Source: Gnetum montanum
Lineage: Eukaryota; Streptophyta; Gnetopsida; Gnetales; Gnetaceae
NCBI GenBank assembly: GCA_015680685.1
Contig: MNCI01026530.1
Coordinates: forward strand, 193,199 to 257,198
DNA: 64,000 nucleotides
Direction of reading: 5' to 3'
This document shows, in pieces, positions 46,001 through 57,468 of this stretch (within the stretch, counting starts at the first letter, position 1; every line of letters begins with the position of its first letter). The position numbers and the translations under genes are program-made. Below the pieces are notes generated by a model. It searched no databases and was not told the origin of the DNA. It saw nothing but the letters and a program-made list of their open reading frames with translations.

Positions 46001-47985
46001 ACATGCAAATTAATGCTCTGGAAGTGGTTGGAAGGTTTGAAGTTAAGTTTATCATTTTGGGATAGGTAAAAAATCTATTTTGAAGCATTGAAAGTATGAT
46101 AAGGTGAAGTTGTTGACATGAAAAATACTAAAATGAGTAATAAAAAGGCATTGAAATTGAGGTTATGGGATAGATCAGTTGTATGATAAGGGAAATAATA
46201 AAATGTGATGATTTGAGTGCTTGGAAGGTAAAAAATGATGTGGTAATGTTAAATACGTATGAGTTACAAAAATTACACAAGTGGATCTTCCACAAAGCAG
46301 GCTCTAGCCTATGATGCCCTTGTGTAACCACACCTATAATGTTTGTAGGCACTAAAGGGATTGAATGCAATGTAGGCCTCTGAAACAAAACACACATGTT
46401 AAAATCACTGAATTGAGATAATAACTCTATGTTACAAAAAACCATAAGCTATGATCATCCAGACAACGAGATGAGATGGATGATAAAAAGGATTGCAGAA
46501 ATTGGGACATGAGGTCTTACCATGATCACAATGAAACCTTGTGTGTTATTCGTGGTTAAATAACCATGTGTCCTTCTTCCCAAGATTCAAACAAAAACAC
46601 ATACTACATTGTAGTGACATTGCATTATTTCATCTCAACGATGGACAACCATAAGACTATCAAAGTCACGAGGAGTAACATCACTTGGAATTTTGTCCAA
46701 GGGAGGAGCTGATTATGGCACACTTATATATATTTTCTTGTGGTTTTGAGAACCTGTCAACCTTCAGTATTGGGTACATGTCTTTCTAGTGGAACTTGTA
46801 GAAGTTTATTCAATGCCGGTTTAAGTTGCTATTACTTCCATATTTCATTAGATCTTCAAGGATATAGTTACAACCTTAGCAACATGATAGAACATATAGA
46901 AGTGGCCAAAGAGAATCCACAAATTCCCTTGATGTCACACCTTTTACATTCCACCTTGGTTTTGTACTCTTTTTCTAGGACACAATGATTATAAAGTTAT
47001 TGTTAGTTTGGATGATGGAGAAGATTACCATTATGACCAGAGCAAGAACCTCTTATTAATGGAATGAGTGGATCGATGTCATGGTCTCAATGTTTGAATA
47101 ATTAGTCCCTTATGACTTGAAAACATAAAGAAAACCTAACCTCATTGGACAACATGATCATCTTATTCACAAGCGAGATTACAAAAGAAAATAAAAACAA
47201 CAAGCTAGATTACAAAAGAAAATGAAAACAACAACTAGAAAAATAGGAAAAACTAGATCAAGAAATAGGAAAATGACAACAAATTGTAAACAAAAAGATG
47301 AAGAACACTTAAGAATCCTGAAGATTAGAATGGGTAGATCGTGGCAAGGATTAATAAGTGGATAAGTAGGATCCATGCATGTATGAAACACTAGGAACTA
47401 TCCATACCCCAACCATCAAGTGTTAATTCGTGTTGTGGTGGATGGGTGGAAAAATTGTTGATCACACGCTTGATTATTATATGTATGGTGGGTCAGGTTT
47501 TGAGGCGTGTTAACATTGTAGATGGCTGGCCCACAAGTGCTTCCTTAATCATGATATTGTATGCCTAGATTTATTTGTCTCCCCTCATTGTTAAATTCAA
47601 TGGTTGGATTTGGGATTGGAGTATTGATGGATGGTGGCCCATGTATATGGTCGAAGGATGTTAGTTGAGATAGGGAAGGTGATGCACTAGATTGGCATTG
47701 TGCTGGCTTAGATGGTGTGGTGGGTCCATGCGTGGTTTTCTTTAGCTTATGGCCTTTCCTCTAGAAGGGATGTTTCCAACATTGTGGTTGGAACCCATTG
47801 GTGTTAGCATGTCTATGCACATTTGTAGCACAAGTGGCACTTGTTTGTTCCTATTGTGGTGTTGGACCTTCCTAAGTTACTAGTGATGGTGTATAAGGGG
47901 GTGAATTATGAGAACATTAAGGGTAGGTTGGATGGTAAGGGGCATGAGGTGGTGATCCTTTAGGGGATTTCATATATTGATGGTA
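46001..47985 (-). other. E5 non-coding internal region and gag Pro/Gln-rich tail
   Basis: 46001-46980 is the reverse complement of E4 37680-38640. 47160-47330 is an A-rich stretch corresponding to the T-rich E2 15090-15180. 47420-47985 resembles the degraded Pro/Gln/Tyr tail of gag. No protease or pol motif was found in between, so the deletion removed everything from protease to integrase. Confidence 0.6.
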
Positions 47986-49831
47986 CTCAAGAGAGTGGAA
48001 ATGGCAATTTGAAGTAGAGAATGCAAAATTAGTGGGAGAAACAGGGTGTGGAACATAATATCCATGCATTTCTGGTGGATATGGCTAATTTGGTGGTGGC
48101 CTCCCCCATGACTATGGTTGTTGCCACTACAGTTAATGACCATGTTGAGGTTGGTAATAAGTTCCCCTAGGATGGTACGATCAATTATGGGATTATCTAT
48201 AATTACCTTGTGGGAGAGGAAATCTCCCAGGCATGTGCTTTTGCACAAACTTCAGATTTAAGGCACTTGCCCAATACTCTTGTAGATGCAACAAGAATAG
48301 GAAATAACCCTTTGGATGGTCATATATACATAAGTCACATCTATCATCTTCATCTATGGTTAATTCTTTAGCCTCACTTTCGTCAGCCACTTTTCTTGTC
48401 TGCCGAAAAGTGTTCTTGGCTATTTCTTGGTTCTGTGACCTCTATTTATTATGATTGCTTGGCTTGTGTTGCATGATCTTCTCCATGATTGTCTCAATAA
48501 GAGTTATGATGTTTTCATTGATCCATTTGGACATCCTATTAAAATTTGCTTCTAGATCATTAATAGACTCATTTATTGGTAAGGTTTATTGTGGAATCAC
48601 TATATTGAGAGTAGTTTCATTCTCCTTACCATAAATTTGGACCTCCTTCGATTGAAGAGTTGGGTTCCATTTAGATTTCTTGACATTCTTCCATTTGAAT
48701 ATCTCTCCTTCTTCTTTTGCCACATGCTCTATTAGCTCTTTGATCTAATGGGCTTGGAGCTTGTATAATTGCCCTGTGGCATACATCCCAAGGGTTTCTC
48801 TTGTTTCATTACAAAGCCTATCTATGATGTGGAAAAGTTACCTTTCCTTGGAGAAACCATGGTCTAGGCATCTATTCAATAGGGAATAATATCTATCTAA
48901 GGCTATGTCCAAGGGTTCATGTTGTTCTTGCTTTCACTCTTAGATCTGTCTCCTTAGGTTGGACACTCTTGCATAGGTTTGGTATTTCTTATTGAATAGT
49001 TCCATCATTATAGACCATCATTGAATTGAATTTGGTCTCAATGATCTATACCACACTTTGGCTCTATCAATTAGTGTCCTAGGAAAAAGCTTAAGCTTTT
49101 TCCACTCACTTTCAATGTTGTAGAAAGCACATGCATCATGGAAGTCTTGTAAATGATGTTACAGATCTAAATTATAGCCTCCTGCAAATTTAGGAATATT
49201 ATTCATGTTAAGCTTAGGTAAAAAATTCTTTCTGTGATGCCTACGAGATATCTTAATAGCCTTTCTAATTTGCATTAGGATTTTAGTGGCCAACATGGGT
49301 TCATCTTCATCAAACAAATTATGAGGGAAATGTCTATCTTTATTTGTTTGATAGTGATAATGCTATCTTTGACCTTTCTCGCGGGTTCAATTTTAATTTT
49401 TAGTCTGATCCTTTAATGGAGCTCTACCTCTATACCTATGTTCATCTTCATCAAAACTAGAAATTAAAGGGAAAGAGGAAGATGAAGAACTAGAAGAACT
49501 ATCATGGCTTCTGTGGTGTTCCTTGAGGTCCTTTGATTTATCATTTCTAGGTTTCAAGGAGGTCTTAGGCCTTGAGGCCTCCCCTAGTTTAGGACCTATG
49601 TCATCTTCTCCAAGATTATCTACCTTAGGTGAATGTAGTCTTTAAGTGTTGTTAGGGTGGTCATGATCATAAAAAACCCTTGCATAAGGTTGATCACTCC
49701 AATCTTCTTCATCGTATATTGCATTATTTCTCCAATGAATGTGTTCACTATATAGCGCATTGTCACTTCCATGTAAGAGAGACATTGTTGTTGGTTCATA
49801 GTGTGTGTGATTTAATATTTTTTGGAAGATG
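47986..49831 (-). pseudogene. E5 gag, decayed
   Basis: The frame at 48390-48193 holds CDLCIYDHPKGYF, the family knuckle with its last Cys replaced, followed by HLQEYWASALNLK as in E2. Upstream on the minus strand (48400-49300) the gag core can be followed in broken frames against E3 (34800-35700). The N-terminal VVYTHPDEY region is not recognisable. Confidence 0.65.
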
Positions 49832-49925
49832 GATCATTAATACCTTTACAACAATCATGTATAATATAACTAATCTANAGATCATTAATACCTTTACAAC
49901 AATAATGTATAATATAACTAATCTA
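49832..49925. repeat. Unmerged contig overlap around a single N
   Basis: 46 bases starting GATCATTAATACC occur at 49832-49877 and 49880-49925 with one mismatch, around the N at 49878. Likely an assembly join. Confidence 0.8.
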
Positions 49926-49939
49926 GATGACTAGCACCA

Positions 49940-49958
49940 TCCTCAACAACAGTGCCAA
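49940..49958 (-). promoter_or_regulatory. E5 primer-binding site (tRNA-Asp type)
   Basis: Minus strand TTGGCACTGTTGTTGAGGA directly follows the 5' LTR end. Confidence 0.72.
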
Positions 49959-50828
49959 TGATGAGTAGCAAGGTACCCCTACACCCAACCATATGAATCA
50001 CAAGCATTTACACATGATCCAGTCAAAATTTTCATATGGAACTAGTTGTGACATCTAGATTGCTATGCTTTGATCGTAGTTCACTCTCTTCCCACTTAGA
50101 CTAGTGGTAGCTATGTCATGTATGGTTTAGTCCAAAGTGAGGCATATGATGTTGTTTCTAATTCTATGCTACTCCTGAGAATGGTAAAGAGATAATGAAT
50201 GATAGAAAGAAAGATCTAAACTAGCCTATGGATGATGAGTATCCACTCTTAACCATCTATGCACATCTTGGACTTCATGAGACTACTTCGAGAATTGCCA
50301 AGTGTATGTCACTGGTTGTTCCAAATGATACACTTTTGGATTACCAAGTATCTACACTTAAACGTTCGTGATTAAGGTGTATGCATTCTGCTTAATAACA
50401 AGAACAATAAATAATAATAAATGAAAAAAATTTAACTAAAGAAAGTACTAAATAATTAAAGCAATAATCTAAGTGGATGCTATAATGATGGGAGTAATCT
50501 CAATCTTTATTTCTAGTCATGTAATGTGTCCAAGTACGTCACACTCAAACAAAGGTACCAAACAATTACAAACATCACACTACGAGCATGCACTAGGAAT
50601 AACAATTCTAAGGAAAGAAACTGAAAACTAAAATTGTCTTTTTACTTCCTACTTCTTTGACTACTAACTACTCCCCATCTGAGCACCCAAGTGTCATATT
50701 TATAGGAAAACCCAAATGAGGTGACGTCGGGTATCCAATGTTGCTTATTGGCTTTGATGTCAGGTACACAACGTCAAGGCTCTAACATCATGTATTTGAT
50801 GTCGGGGCCTTACCACGATGACTCATCA
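49959..50828 (-). repeat. E5 5' LTR
   Basis: 870 bp, plus-strand ends TGATGAGTAGCAAGG and GACTCATCA. U3 has GACGTC-centred units; a TATA box (CCTATAAATATG on the minus strand) lies at about 50710-50695. TSD TATGA follows at 50829-50833. Confidence 0.9.
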
Positions 50829-51424
50829 TATGAGAAAGAGTTTGCAGAGAGAAAAGCTACTTTGTAGAAACTCCATGTAGCAAACTCAGAACTTGAGATG
50901 ATCAATGCTCACTACCATGGATAGAAAGATGTTTCTTTAGACCTAGCCAGGAGACTAATAGATTATCATGAGTTGAAAGAAAAGGCTAAGGCCTTTGAAG
51001 AGGAACAATGGTAGCTTGTGGCTTGGCACGTGAAGGCCAAAAAAATGTTTCCATAGTTGCCATGTCCTTTGGACCTACTAGCACCAACACACATCGGTTC
51101 AGCTACCTAGATAGTACATGATCCAAGGATGGAAGAAGAGAAGTTGTAGGTACTACTCAACCACTACAAATTTCAAAAGCCTGGCAATAAAGGGAAGTGA
51201 TCAATGGAGAAGCCAGCACCTCCAAGAACTCCATGAGCTTCCCTAATTTTTTGTCTTGTAACGTTGTGTCCAAATTTTTGTAAAACACCATTGTGACATG
51301 CAGGAGTCAATTTGTTTGTTTGTTTGAGTTAGTCAATAATTGCATACCTTTCCAATATTTTGTAAATAACTTGTTCCTCATTTTGTTTAACTCAAGGATG
51401 AGTTTTCATTTAGTCATGGGGGTA
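50829..51424 (+). pseudogene. E4 ORF3 C-terminus, 3' UTR and polypurine tract
   Basis: Resumes E4 ORF3 in frame after E5: YEKEFAERKA...SELEMINAHYHG, RRLIDYHELKEKAKAFEEE, HIGSAT, VHDPRMEEEKL, ending near 51200. E5's own ORF3 ends with the same text (42870-42690). The 3' UTR (51240-51400) matches E2 16790-16920, and CATTTAGTCATGGGGGTA at 51407-51424 is the polypurine tract. Confidence 0.8.
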
Positions 51425-52303
51425 TGATAAGTCATGATTTTGTTAGCTTTGATATTAGAGCCTCAATATCAGATATGTAATATCGAGTCCCAAGAAATGA
51501 TGTTGGATATCTGATATCATCTCTTCTATGGTAGCCTATAAATGCAACACTTGGATGCATGGTTGGGATATAGTTTTGGTTTCAAATTTTAGTTACCTTT
51601 TCCATAGATTGTTGATTTCCAATTGTGTTATATCCCAGTGCATGTCCACAATGTGATATTTGTGGTTATACGACATCCTTATTCGAGTGTGATGTACTTG
51701 AACACATTACATGACTAAAATAAAGATCGAGATTACTTCCATCATTGCAGCATTCACTTAGATCTATTATTGTGTTTAATCATTTTCTTGTTTAATTATT
51801 TCATATTTTCCATAGTTAATGTTTCCATTTATTGCTCTTTACAATTCTTGTCATTAAGCAGAATGAGTATGACTAATTGTGAGCACTTAAGTGTAACTAG
51901 TTGGTAACCTTGTAGTATATCATTTGGTGAGCTTAGTAACATACGCTTAGTAATCCTAGTGGTAGTCACACAAAGTCTAAGGCATGTACAGATGATTAAA
52001 AATAGATACTCATTACACGTAGGCTAGTTTAGACTTTACTTTCTGTCATTACTTAGCTTAATTAATTAATTTCTTTATTGTCATTAGGAGCAAAAAAGGG
52101 TTAGACAACATCATCATATGCCTCACTTTGGACTAAAGCATATGCGACAAAGCTATCACTAGTCCAAGTGGGAAGATAATGAATTACGATCAAAGCATAA
52201 CAATTTAGATGCACAACTACTCCCTTCCACAAAATTTGATTGAATCGTGTGTGAACACTTATGATTTGTATGGTTGGACATAGGGGTACCTTGCTGCTCA
52301 TCA
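51425..52303 (+). repeat. E4 3' LTR
   Basis: 879 bp, TGATAAGTCATG to CTGCTCATCA. TATA box CTATAAATGC near 51536. U3 units contain TCAGATATGTAATATCGAG and GATGTTGGATATCTGATATC. The R-U5 half is shared with the other family LTRs. Confidence 0.88.
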
Positions 52304-52305
52304 AT

Positions 52306-52440
52306 CTATTTCTAATTCTTCCATATTGATCTTGAATCCTAATGACATTTGTATTACTATTGTTGTACAATCCATCATGTTTTTATCCTTTAGCAGTTCT
52401 ATTACATGCTTCTTTGTAGTCACTAGTATATTTTCTTAAT
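52306..52440 (-). pseudogene. Ty1/copia RT C-terminal remnant (right half of split copia)
   Basis: The minus strand reads KHVIELLKDKNMMDCTTIVI and MSLGFKINMEE, the end of a copia RT (LKRFNM-DC...TPM-type block). It is followed directly by the E4 LTR. With the RNase H piece at 27870-28200 it brackets the gypsy block; about 90 residues between them are missing. Confidence 0.6.
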
Positions 52441-52750
52441 CTTGATTATGACATCCTATTTTGGATGTCAATGATTATTATCATTCATTGTGTATAATAA
52501 TCTTGTAATGTTGAAATAATCCAAATCATGCATTGGAACATAAAAGTAATAACAAGAAAATGGAATAGAAAAGAAAATAAATAATGGACTTTATTAATGA
52601 AATTTATCTGAGTGCACTATCAACAACCATAGGTTATCTTTTTGTAACACTTAGGACCCCTAGAGGCAATCCTACATTGCCACTATGGTTAGGCTATAAG
52701 ATCAATTGAGTGATTAGTTCCTTCTTATCTTGCTTTACTTGGCTCTTGTT
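52441..52750. other. AT-rich spacer, nothing recognised
   Basis: No coding or repeat structure recognised. Confidence 0.5.
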
Positions 52751-53301
52751 TGTAATGTTCTCATTCCCAAATGGTTCTACTACATAACAAAGATGTTGTC
52801 TCTTCATAACAAGTTTCAAAATGAGAGTTGTAATTAAGACCTAAAAGAACATGTTGTAATAATGAACATGTTTCTTGAGGTGACCTTTGGGGATTTGACC
52901 TAAGGTATTTATACCTAGGCATAGAGGTTGTATTAAAATGGAGTTGCGGAGTCGATAAAGGTGAGTAATAAGTGCCAAGTAAAGTGGAACAGGAAGAGGA
53001 CTAACCATTCCTTCTAGCCTGTTGTAGGCCTAATCAAGGTGGTAGTGTTGGATTGCCTCTGAGGAATAAATGCTAAAGGAAGAAAATCCTAAGGAACACT
53101 CTCAGAGCATGATCCAGATACACTATTTCACATCAATAAAGCATTCTTTCCTGTTTCCTTATGCATTTTCTTGTTATTTTCTTTATGCATAATGTCAAAT
53201 GTTACATATATTTGATGTTTGGTATATTACCTTCTTACCCATAATGTCTAATATAAAGTATATTTGATGTTTGCTATGATATTCGAGAATGGGATGTCAC
53301 A
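52751..53301 (+). repeat. 5' LTR of the CCR4-carrying element
   Basis: 551 bp, TGTAATGTTCTCATTCCCAA to GGGATGTCACA. Shares GACCTAAGGTATTTATAC, GGAACACTCTCAGAG and AATAAAGCATTCTTTCCT (polyadenylation-like) with the 3' LTR. Confidence 0.9.
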
Positions 53302-53320
53302 TTTGGTATCAAAGTAAGCC
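53302..53320 (+). promoter_or_regulatory. Primer-binding site (initiator tRNA-Met type)
   Basis: TTTGGTATCAAAGTAAGCC follows the LTR. Compare the common plant PBS TGGTATCAGAGC, complementary to initiator tRNA-Met; one substitution in the core. Confidence 0.8.
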
Positions 53321-54310
53321 ATGATTCAAGGGCCATTCAGAACCATGGAGCGACTACAACCTAAGGCTGAACCACAGCGCCACGATCTAGGGAGAGTCAT
53401 GGACCACCACCAAATGTGCCTCATGTCTAAAATTATCCATATATCTACAAAAGAATCATGAAGTGTATCATGTTCAACATGAACCCCACCAACCAAGATT
53501 TATTCAAGGATATCAACAATTAGGAGATCTAACTATGCCTCACCAAGGTACATCAACTGTAAGAAACATTGGTAAAACATGGATCCAAGTAACTTTTACC
53601 CATCTTATATTACTGTTAGAATATGATGGATTTAGATTATCATTAAGTTCCTTCTACATGGTTAGTAACCATAACTTGAGTTGCTTTGGTCTCATTTGGA
53701 AATTAGTATTTTAAATACCTTACTCCTATAAACTTGGCAATGCTCATATTTCTTAGGTACTATGTATTGGTAAATTTAAGCCATTCAACTTAGTCACAGG
53801 ATTGTCTCATCCCTACTCAACCAATAAGGTTCATTGCTATAAGATTTATACAAAAACTAGTACTTGAGGGATAATGTTATGATGTTTTGCTTATCCTTAA
53901 TACCTAGGACATTATCTTGATGTGAAAGGATAAGACAATCATACTTACGAAATCATAAAGTAAAAGTAGTATGTTTTATGTTTAGGGTTGGGATATTGTT
54001 TATAATTATTGGAGCTATCTAGAAGTCATGATTTCCTTTATGTGTTAGCCTAGGAATGCCAATTTGGTAAAATAAGCTATCTTGGCGATTTAAAATCTTG
54101 GAAATTCAAATTAGTTTTTGGACCCTCAAACCATATCCAATTCATACTACTCGTTGGACTTATGATTTGAGAAATATCAATGTTTAAAGTTTCTTGTTAT
54201 GTGTGCTAAAATAAAATAATAATAAAAAGTTAAAAAAAAAACGTTCTAACCCCAACCCCAACATGATTAATATATATATATATATAATATTAAAAAAACA
54301 AAAAAATTAA
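53321..54310 (+). other. Element interior, unrecognised; TA microsatellite
   Basis: 53340-53700 has a few short broken frames that could be gag leader. Beyond that is AT-rich DNA with A tracts near 54230 and a (TA)n run at 54270-54286. Nothing else recognised. Confidence 0.45.
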
Positions 54311-54980
54311 TATTTAGTAACAGCCACGCTAGCCTGTGACGGCCGCGCCCCGCCCTACAGGGCCGCGCAGCCCTGCATGAGGCTGCGCCACACGCTCAGT
54401 GCAACAGTCTCCGTGGCCAGCACTAGTGCTGTGCTTCCCACGTTGGCGTGGCCGATTCCTGTGACGAGCCGGAGTGCATGGTACGTCACAAAGTTTGGCG
54501 TGGCCGACATGACAAAGCTGAGCGCCGACAACGCCTACCACTCCACACTACATTACTGTCCCACACACGAGTACAAGTAGTAGCAACTGAAGCAACCATG
54601 GTATCAGACACTGCCCACATGGACGTTCCGTCCTAGTTCTGCGTCATGCCCTCCCAGAGCTGCAGGTGTTGCCGTTGCTGGGTGCTGTCGCTGTCATTCC
54701 CTGCACTACTGGTGTTACCTTGCCTTCGCCTCCGCTTTTGCCCAAAAATCCATCGAAAATTTTGGCATTCTATGGAGTTCGCGATGACCATGAACAACGT
54801 GGAATGTTACCTCCCTCTGGTGGAAGGCTACCTTCCACAAAGCTCTATGGACATCGTGGAAGTGTCTCCCTATGGAGCTCTGTAGGCACCACACCACAGA
54901 CACCATTGCCGACAAACACCATGGAATGCTGCCTCTCATGGAGCTTTGTGAACACCACCAATTGGCTATATCACCAACTA
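54311..54980. other. GC-rich island inside the element, origin unknown
   Basis: A sharp change to GC-rich, CpG-containing DNA (GACGGCCGCGCCCCGCCC at ~54338), with repeats of GGCGTGGCCGA and, at 54800-54960, several GGAATG/ATGGAGCT(C/T)TGT units. Short frames exist on both strands but none resembles a known protein. It could be another captured host fragment. Confidence 0.4.
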
Positions 54981-55908
54981 TAAAATTTTTATGTTAATTA
55001 ATGGAAAATTTGAAAACACCAACTGAATGGATGGTAAACTTTAAATTTAAAACATGGGCAAAATTTTACCAAAAAAGAATTTGGTGCCTTGGCACCATGT
55101 GAGATAAGAATTCTATGATCAAGTGCACTCACTCTGAAGTAGCACTAAGATGAGTGACCTTTCAGAAGTCTCGTTTTCCATGCTTAAGGTTTTCAACTTC
55201 AAGAGCCATAATTTTTTATTTCAAAAACTTTTTCTGGTAAACAAAGAGCCGTTTCCTATAGATTTCAACCTTATGGTGAAGTTAGATCTATGTTGTGAAA
55301 CTCTAAAAATTAGTTATTACTCCTTGTCCAACATGGTGCCTTAAGACCCTCAAAAAGTTTAATTTTAACATAACTTGGACATATGATGTTCATTTCTAAC
55401 ATATGAATAGCCACTTCCAACATTTTTCACCCTTCTTAACTCAATGTTGATGTCAGATTTATCATCCAAGTACTCAATAATTTGATGATATCATAAACTA
55501 TAACTTAAATGACCACAACTTAGGGTAACTAATCGTCCCTAACAATTTAATTATTGGGACTAATAAATTTAACCTTTTGAGCCTTAAGATTAAGTGCTTA
55601 ACCTTTGCAAATAGCTTTAAGATCACTAACCCCTAGTGTGTCATTAGTTACATTGTCGGAGTTAGTGTTCTAAAAGGGGTAGAAAGAAAGGTTGCTAAAG
55701 AGTCTAGGTAATGTAATTAGTTGTTACCAACAAGGTTAGTTGGAAAATAAATTGATGGATCAGTTGGTAAACCAGAATGGTCAAAGAAGATGTATATTAA
55801 ATCATTTTGCATCCAAATCATACAACAAAATAACATGGAGAGTCATAATCTCATTTCGACAAGGTGTATGATACCAATGAAGAGTAATGGCCCAAAAAGA
55901 ATCCAAGA
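54981..55908. other. Element interior, unrecognised
   Basis: AT-rich. The last ~40 bases before 55909 read in frame toward the CCR4 copy and may be part of its N-terminal region or leader. Confidence 0.4.
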
Positions 55909-57004
55909 ATGAGAATGAAAGTTGCAACATACAACATGCTTACAAGATCCTTAACCAATGAGAAACAATATCCACTATGTCCACCATGGGCCTTGGATTG
56001 GCATGAATATCGATATCCATGCATCTTAGCAAAATTACAAGATTTGGATGCTAATGTCTTGTGCCTACAAGAAGTCTTGCCATGGGAATTTCTATACCAG
56101 TTTCAACTAGACTTGGAAAAGATGGGATACAAAGGTGTTTACAAGCAAAAAGATTCTTGTGGAAGTTCTTCCCTTGAGCCATATAGATTAGCCTATTGCA
56201 GAAATCACAACATGGATGGTTGCACAATCTTTTCTAAAGAAGCCAAGTTAAAAATGATATAAAGATTTGAATGGAATTTAGAAGATATGATTTTTAAAAT
56301 ACTAGAACTTGAAATTATGGAAAAGAAAGAATGGTTATGGTTCTAGAGAAGCCACATTGCTTTGGCAATGATACTAAAAATCCGTTTACCAGGATGATGT
56401 GTATGCATGGTTAACACATTTAATTACCAAATTAATATGTCCAAATGTTAGATTATGCCAAGGAGCATACTTGATTAAGAAAATAGAGGAATGTTTGAAG
56501 AATAAGTTATTCCTAGGATATACCAATCCAGTGCCAATTGTCCTTTATGGAGATTTCAGTGCAAAAGTTGAAAGTAGTATTTATCAGTTCTTAAAATATG
56601 GATGTGTAAAAGAATCCTTTGAAGATGAACTTGATTTGAAGAAGATGTTTCCATCAATTTAACATGCAATTCCATTGACCTATGCATACTTTGCTTAATT
56701 TGAATCTTCAATAGATAAATCAAACTCCAGAATTTGGGAATAGAGGATGTTGATGGATAGTACTCATTAAGAATCATAGTTACCAATTACTCTGCCATGA
56801 TTAATGAAGATGGGTCAACATCATTCTTCATTGAGACCCTAGATTATATTTGGTATGTATGATGTCCAATATTCTCAAGTTATCAAGTTACTAAAGTTAA
56901 TTTTTAAAGAAGAAGTTGAGAAGAAGCAAGATCAAGCCCTTCCATCTAGAGCAAGATTCTTTGATCATATACCACTTATGGCAAAACTACAACTACTTCC
57001 ATAA
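55909..57004 (+). pseudogene. CCR4-type deadenylase (EEP nuclease) retrocopy, decayed
   Basis: Reads an endonuclease/exonuclease/phosphatase domain of the CCR4 type without introns: VATYNMLTRSL, YPLCPPWALDWHEYRYPCIL, LDANVLCLQEV (catalytic Glu kept), GYKGVYKQK, KILELEIMEKKE, ICPNVRLCQGAYLIKKIEE, VLYGDFSAKVESSIYQFL (usual GDFN has Ser for Asn), GTLDYIWY-type block near 56840, and FDHIPLMAK (Asp-His kept) before TAA at 57002-57004. Frameshifts near 56262 and 56400 and stops near 56660-56900 disable it. The parent would shorten mRNA poly(A) tails in the cytoplasm. Sense orientation with the LTRs and lack of introns imply capture as mRNA. Confidence 0.85.
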
Positions 57005-57468
57005 ATTCATAAGGTTGATCAAGATTATAAAGTATCTTAACCTCACTTTTATTTTATGATTTTTATAATTTTCTTCATTTATTTAATGTATATTTTAATT
57101 GGATAAGTAAAATATCTAAGGTAATGCAAGTTGAGAACAAGGATTTACCCTACCTTCACTTAGATAACTAAATACGAATTGCACTTTATGTGACCCTAGT
57201 TAGGACTAGTGATTAGTGATTAGTAGATCCCTAATTCAACTTTTGTCATGATCTTAGAAAATTAGGTAAGTATTGATAAAATAATATTCGATAGTTATAT
57301 AAATTCTTCTCACATATGTCTTGTTTATAGAATAAGCAAGAAACAACTTCAAGTCTAAAGGAGAAATCAAATTATTAAAGCATACAATCATAAAAGAAGC
57401 ATTGGAGCTAGAAAAAGATAGTGAATGTGGACTTGTTCAAGGATGAACGAAACCTAAGCGAGGTAGAT
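57005..57468 (+). other. Element 3' interior and polypurine tract
   Basis: AT-rich, non-coding. GGATGAACGAAACCTAAGCG then AGGTAGAT just before the 3' LTR is the expected polypurine-tract position. Confidence 0.55.

Larger units (their letters stand above)
41604..50828 (-). mobile_element. E5: Athila-like element with gag and ORF3 but no pol, nested in E4
   Basis: 9225 bp. Minus orientation: 5' LTR 50828-49959, PBS, gag ~49830-47990, Pro/Gln-rich tail, non-coding DNA with no protease, RT or integrase, putative internal promoter, ORF3 45344-~42680, 3' UTR, 3' LTR 42474-41604. The polypurine tract seen in relatives is missing beside the 3' LTR. Non-autonomous; it retained ORF3 although the enzymes were lost. 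N gap at 45692-45727 and a single N at 49878. Confidence 0.88.
37658..52303 (+). mobile_element. E4: plus-strand family member, 5' truncated, split by E5
   Basis: From 37658 the plus strand carries the family's post-pol non-coding region (reverse complement of E5 46975-45350), ORF3 from 39326, then E5 (41604-50828, TSD TATGA), the ORF3 end, 3' UTR, polypurine tract and a 3' LTR 51425-52303. The 5' LTR, gag and any pol are missing at the junction with E3. The piece of 3' flank after 52303 is copia RT. Confidence 0.85.

Noticed and set aside
49680-49934. Open frame crossing an N with a repeated peptide
   Set aside because: The repeat in the peptide comes from the contig overlap at 49878; the minus strand here is gag.
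54329-54983. Several short frames in the GC-rich island
   Set aside because: Open on both strands because GC-rich DNA has few stops; none resembles a protein family.
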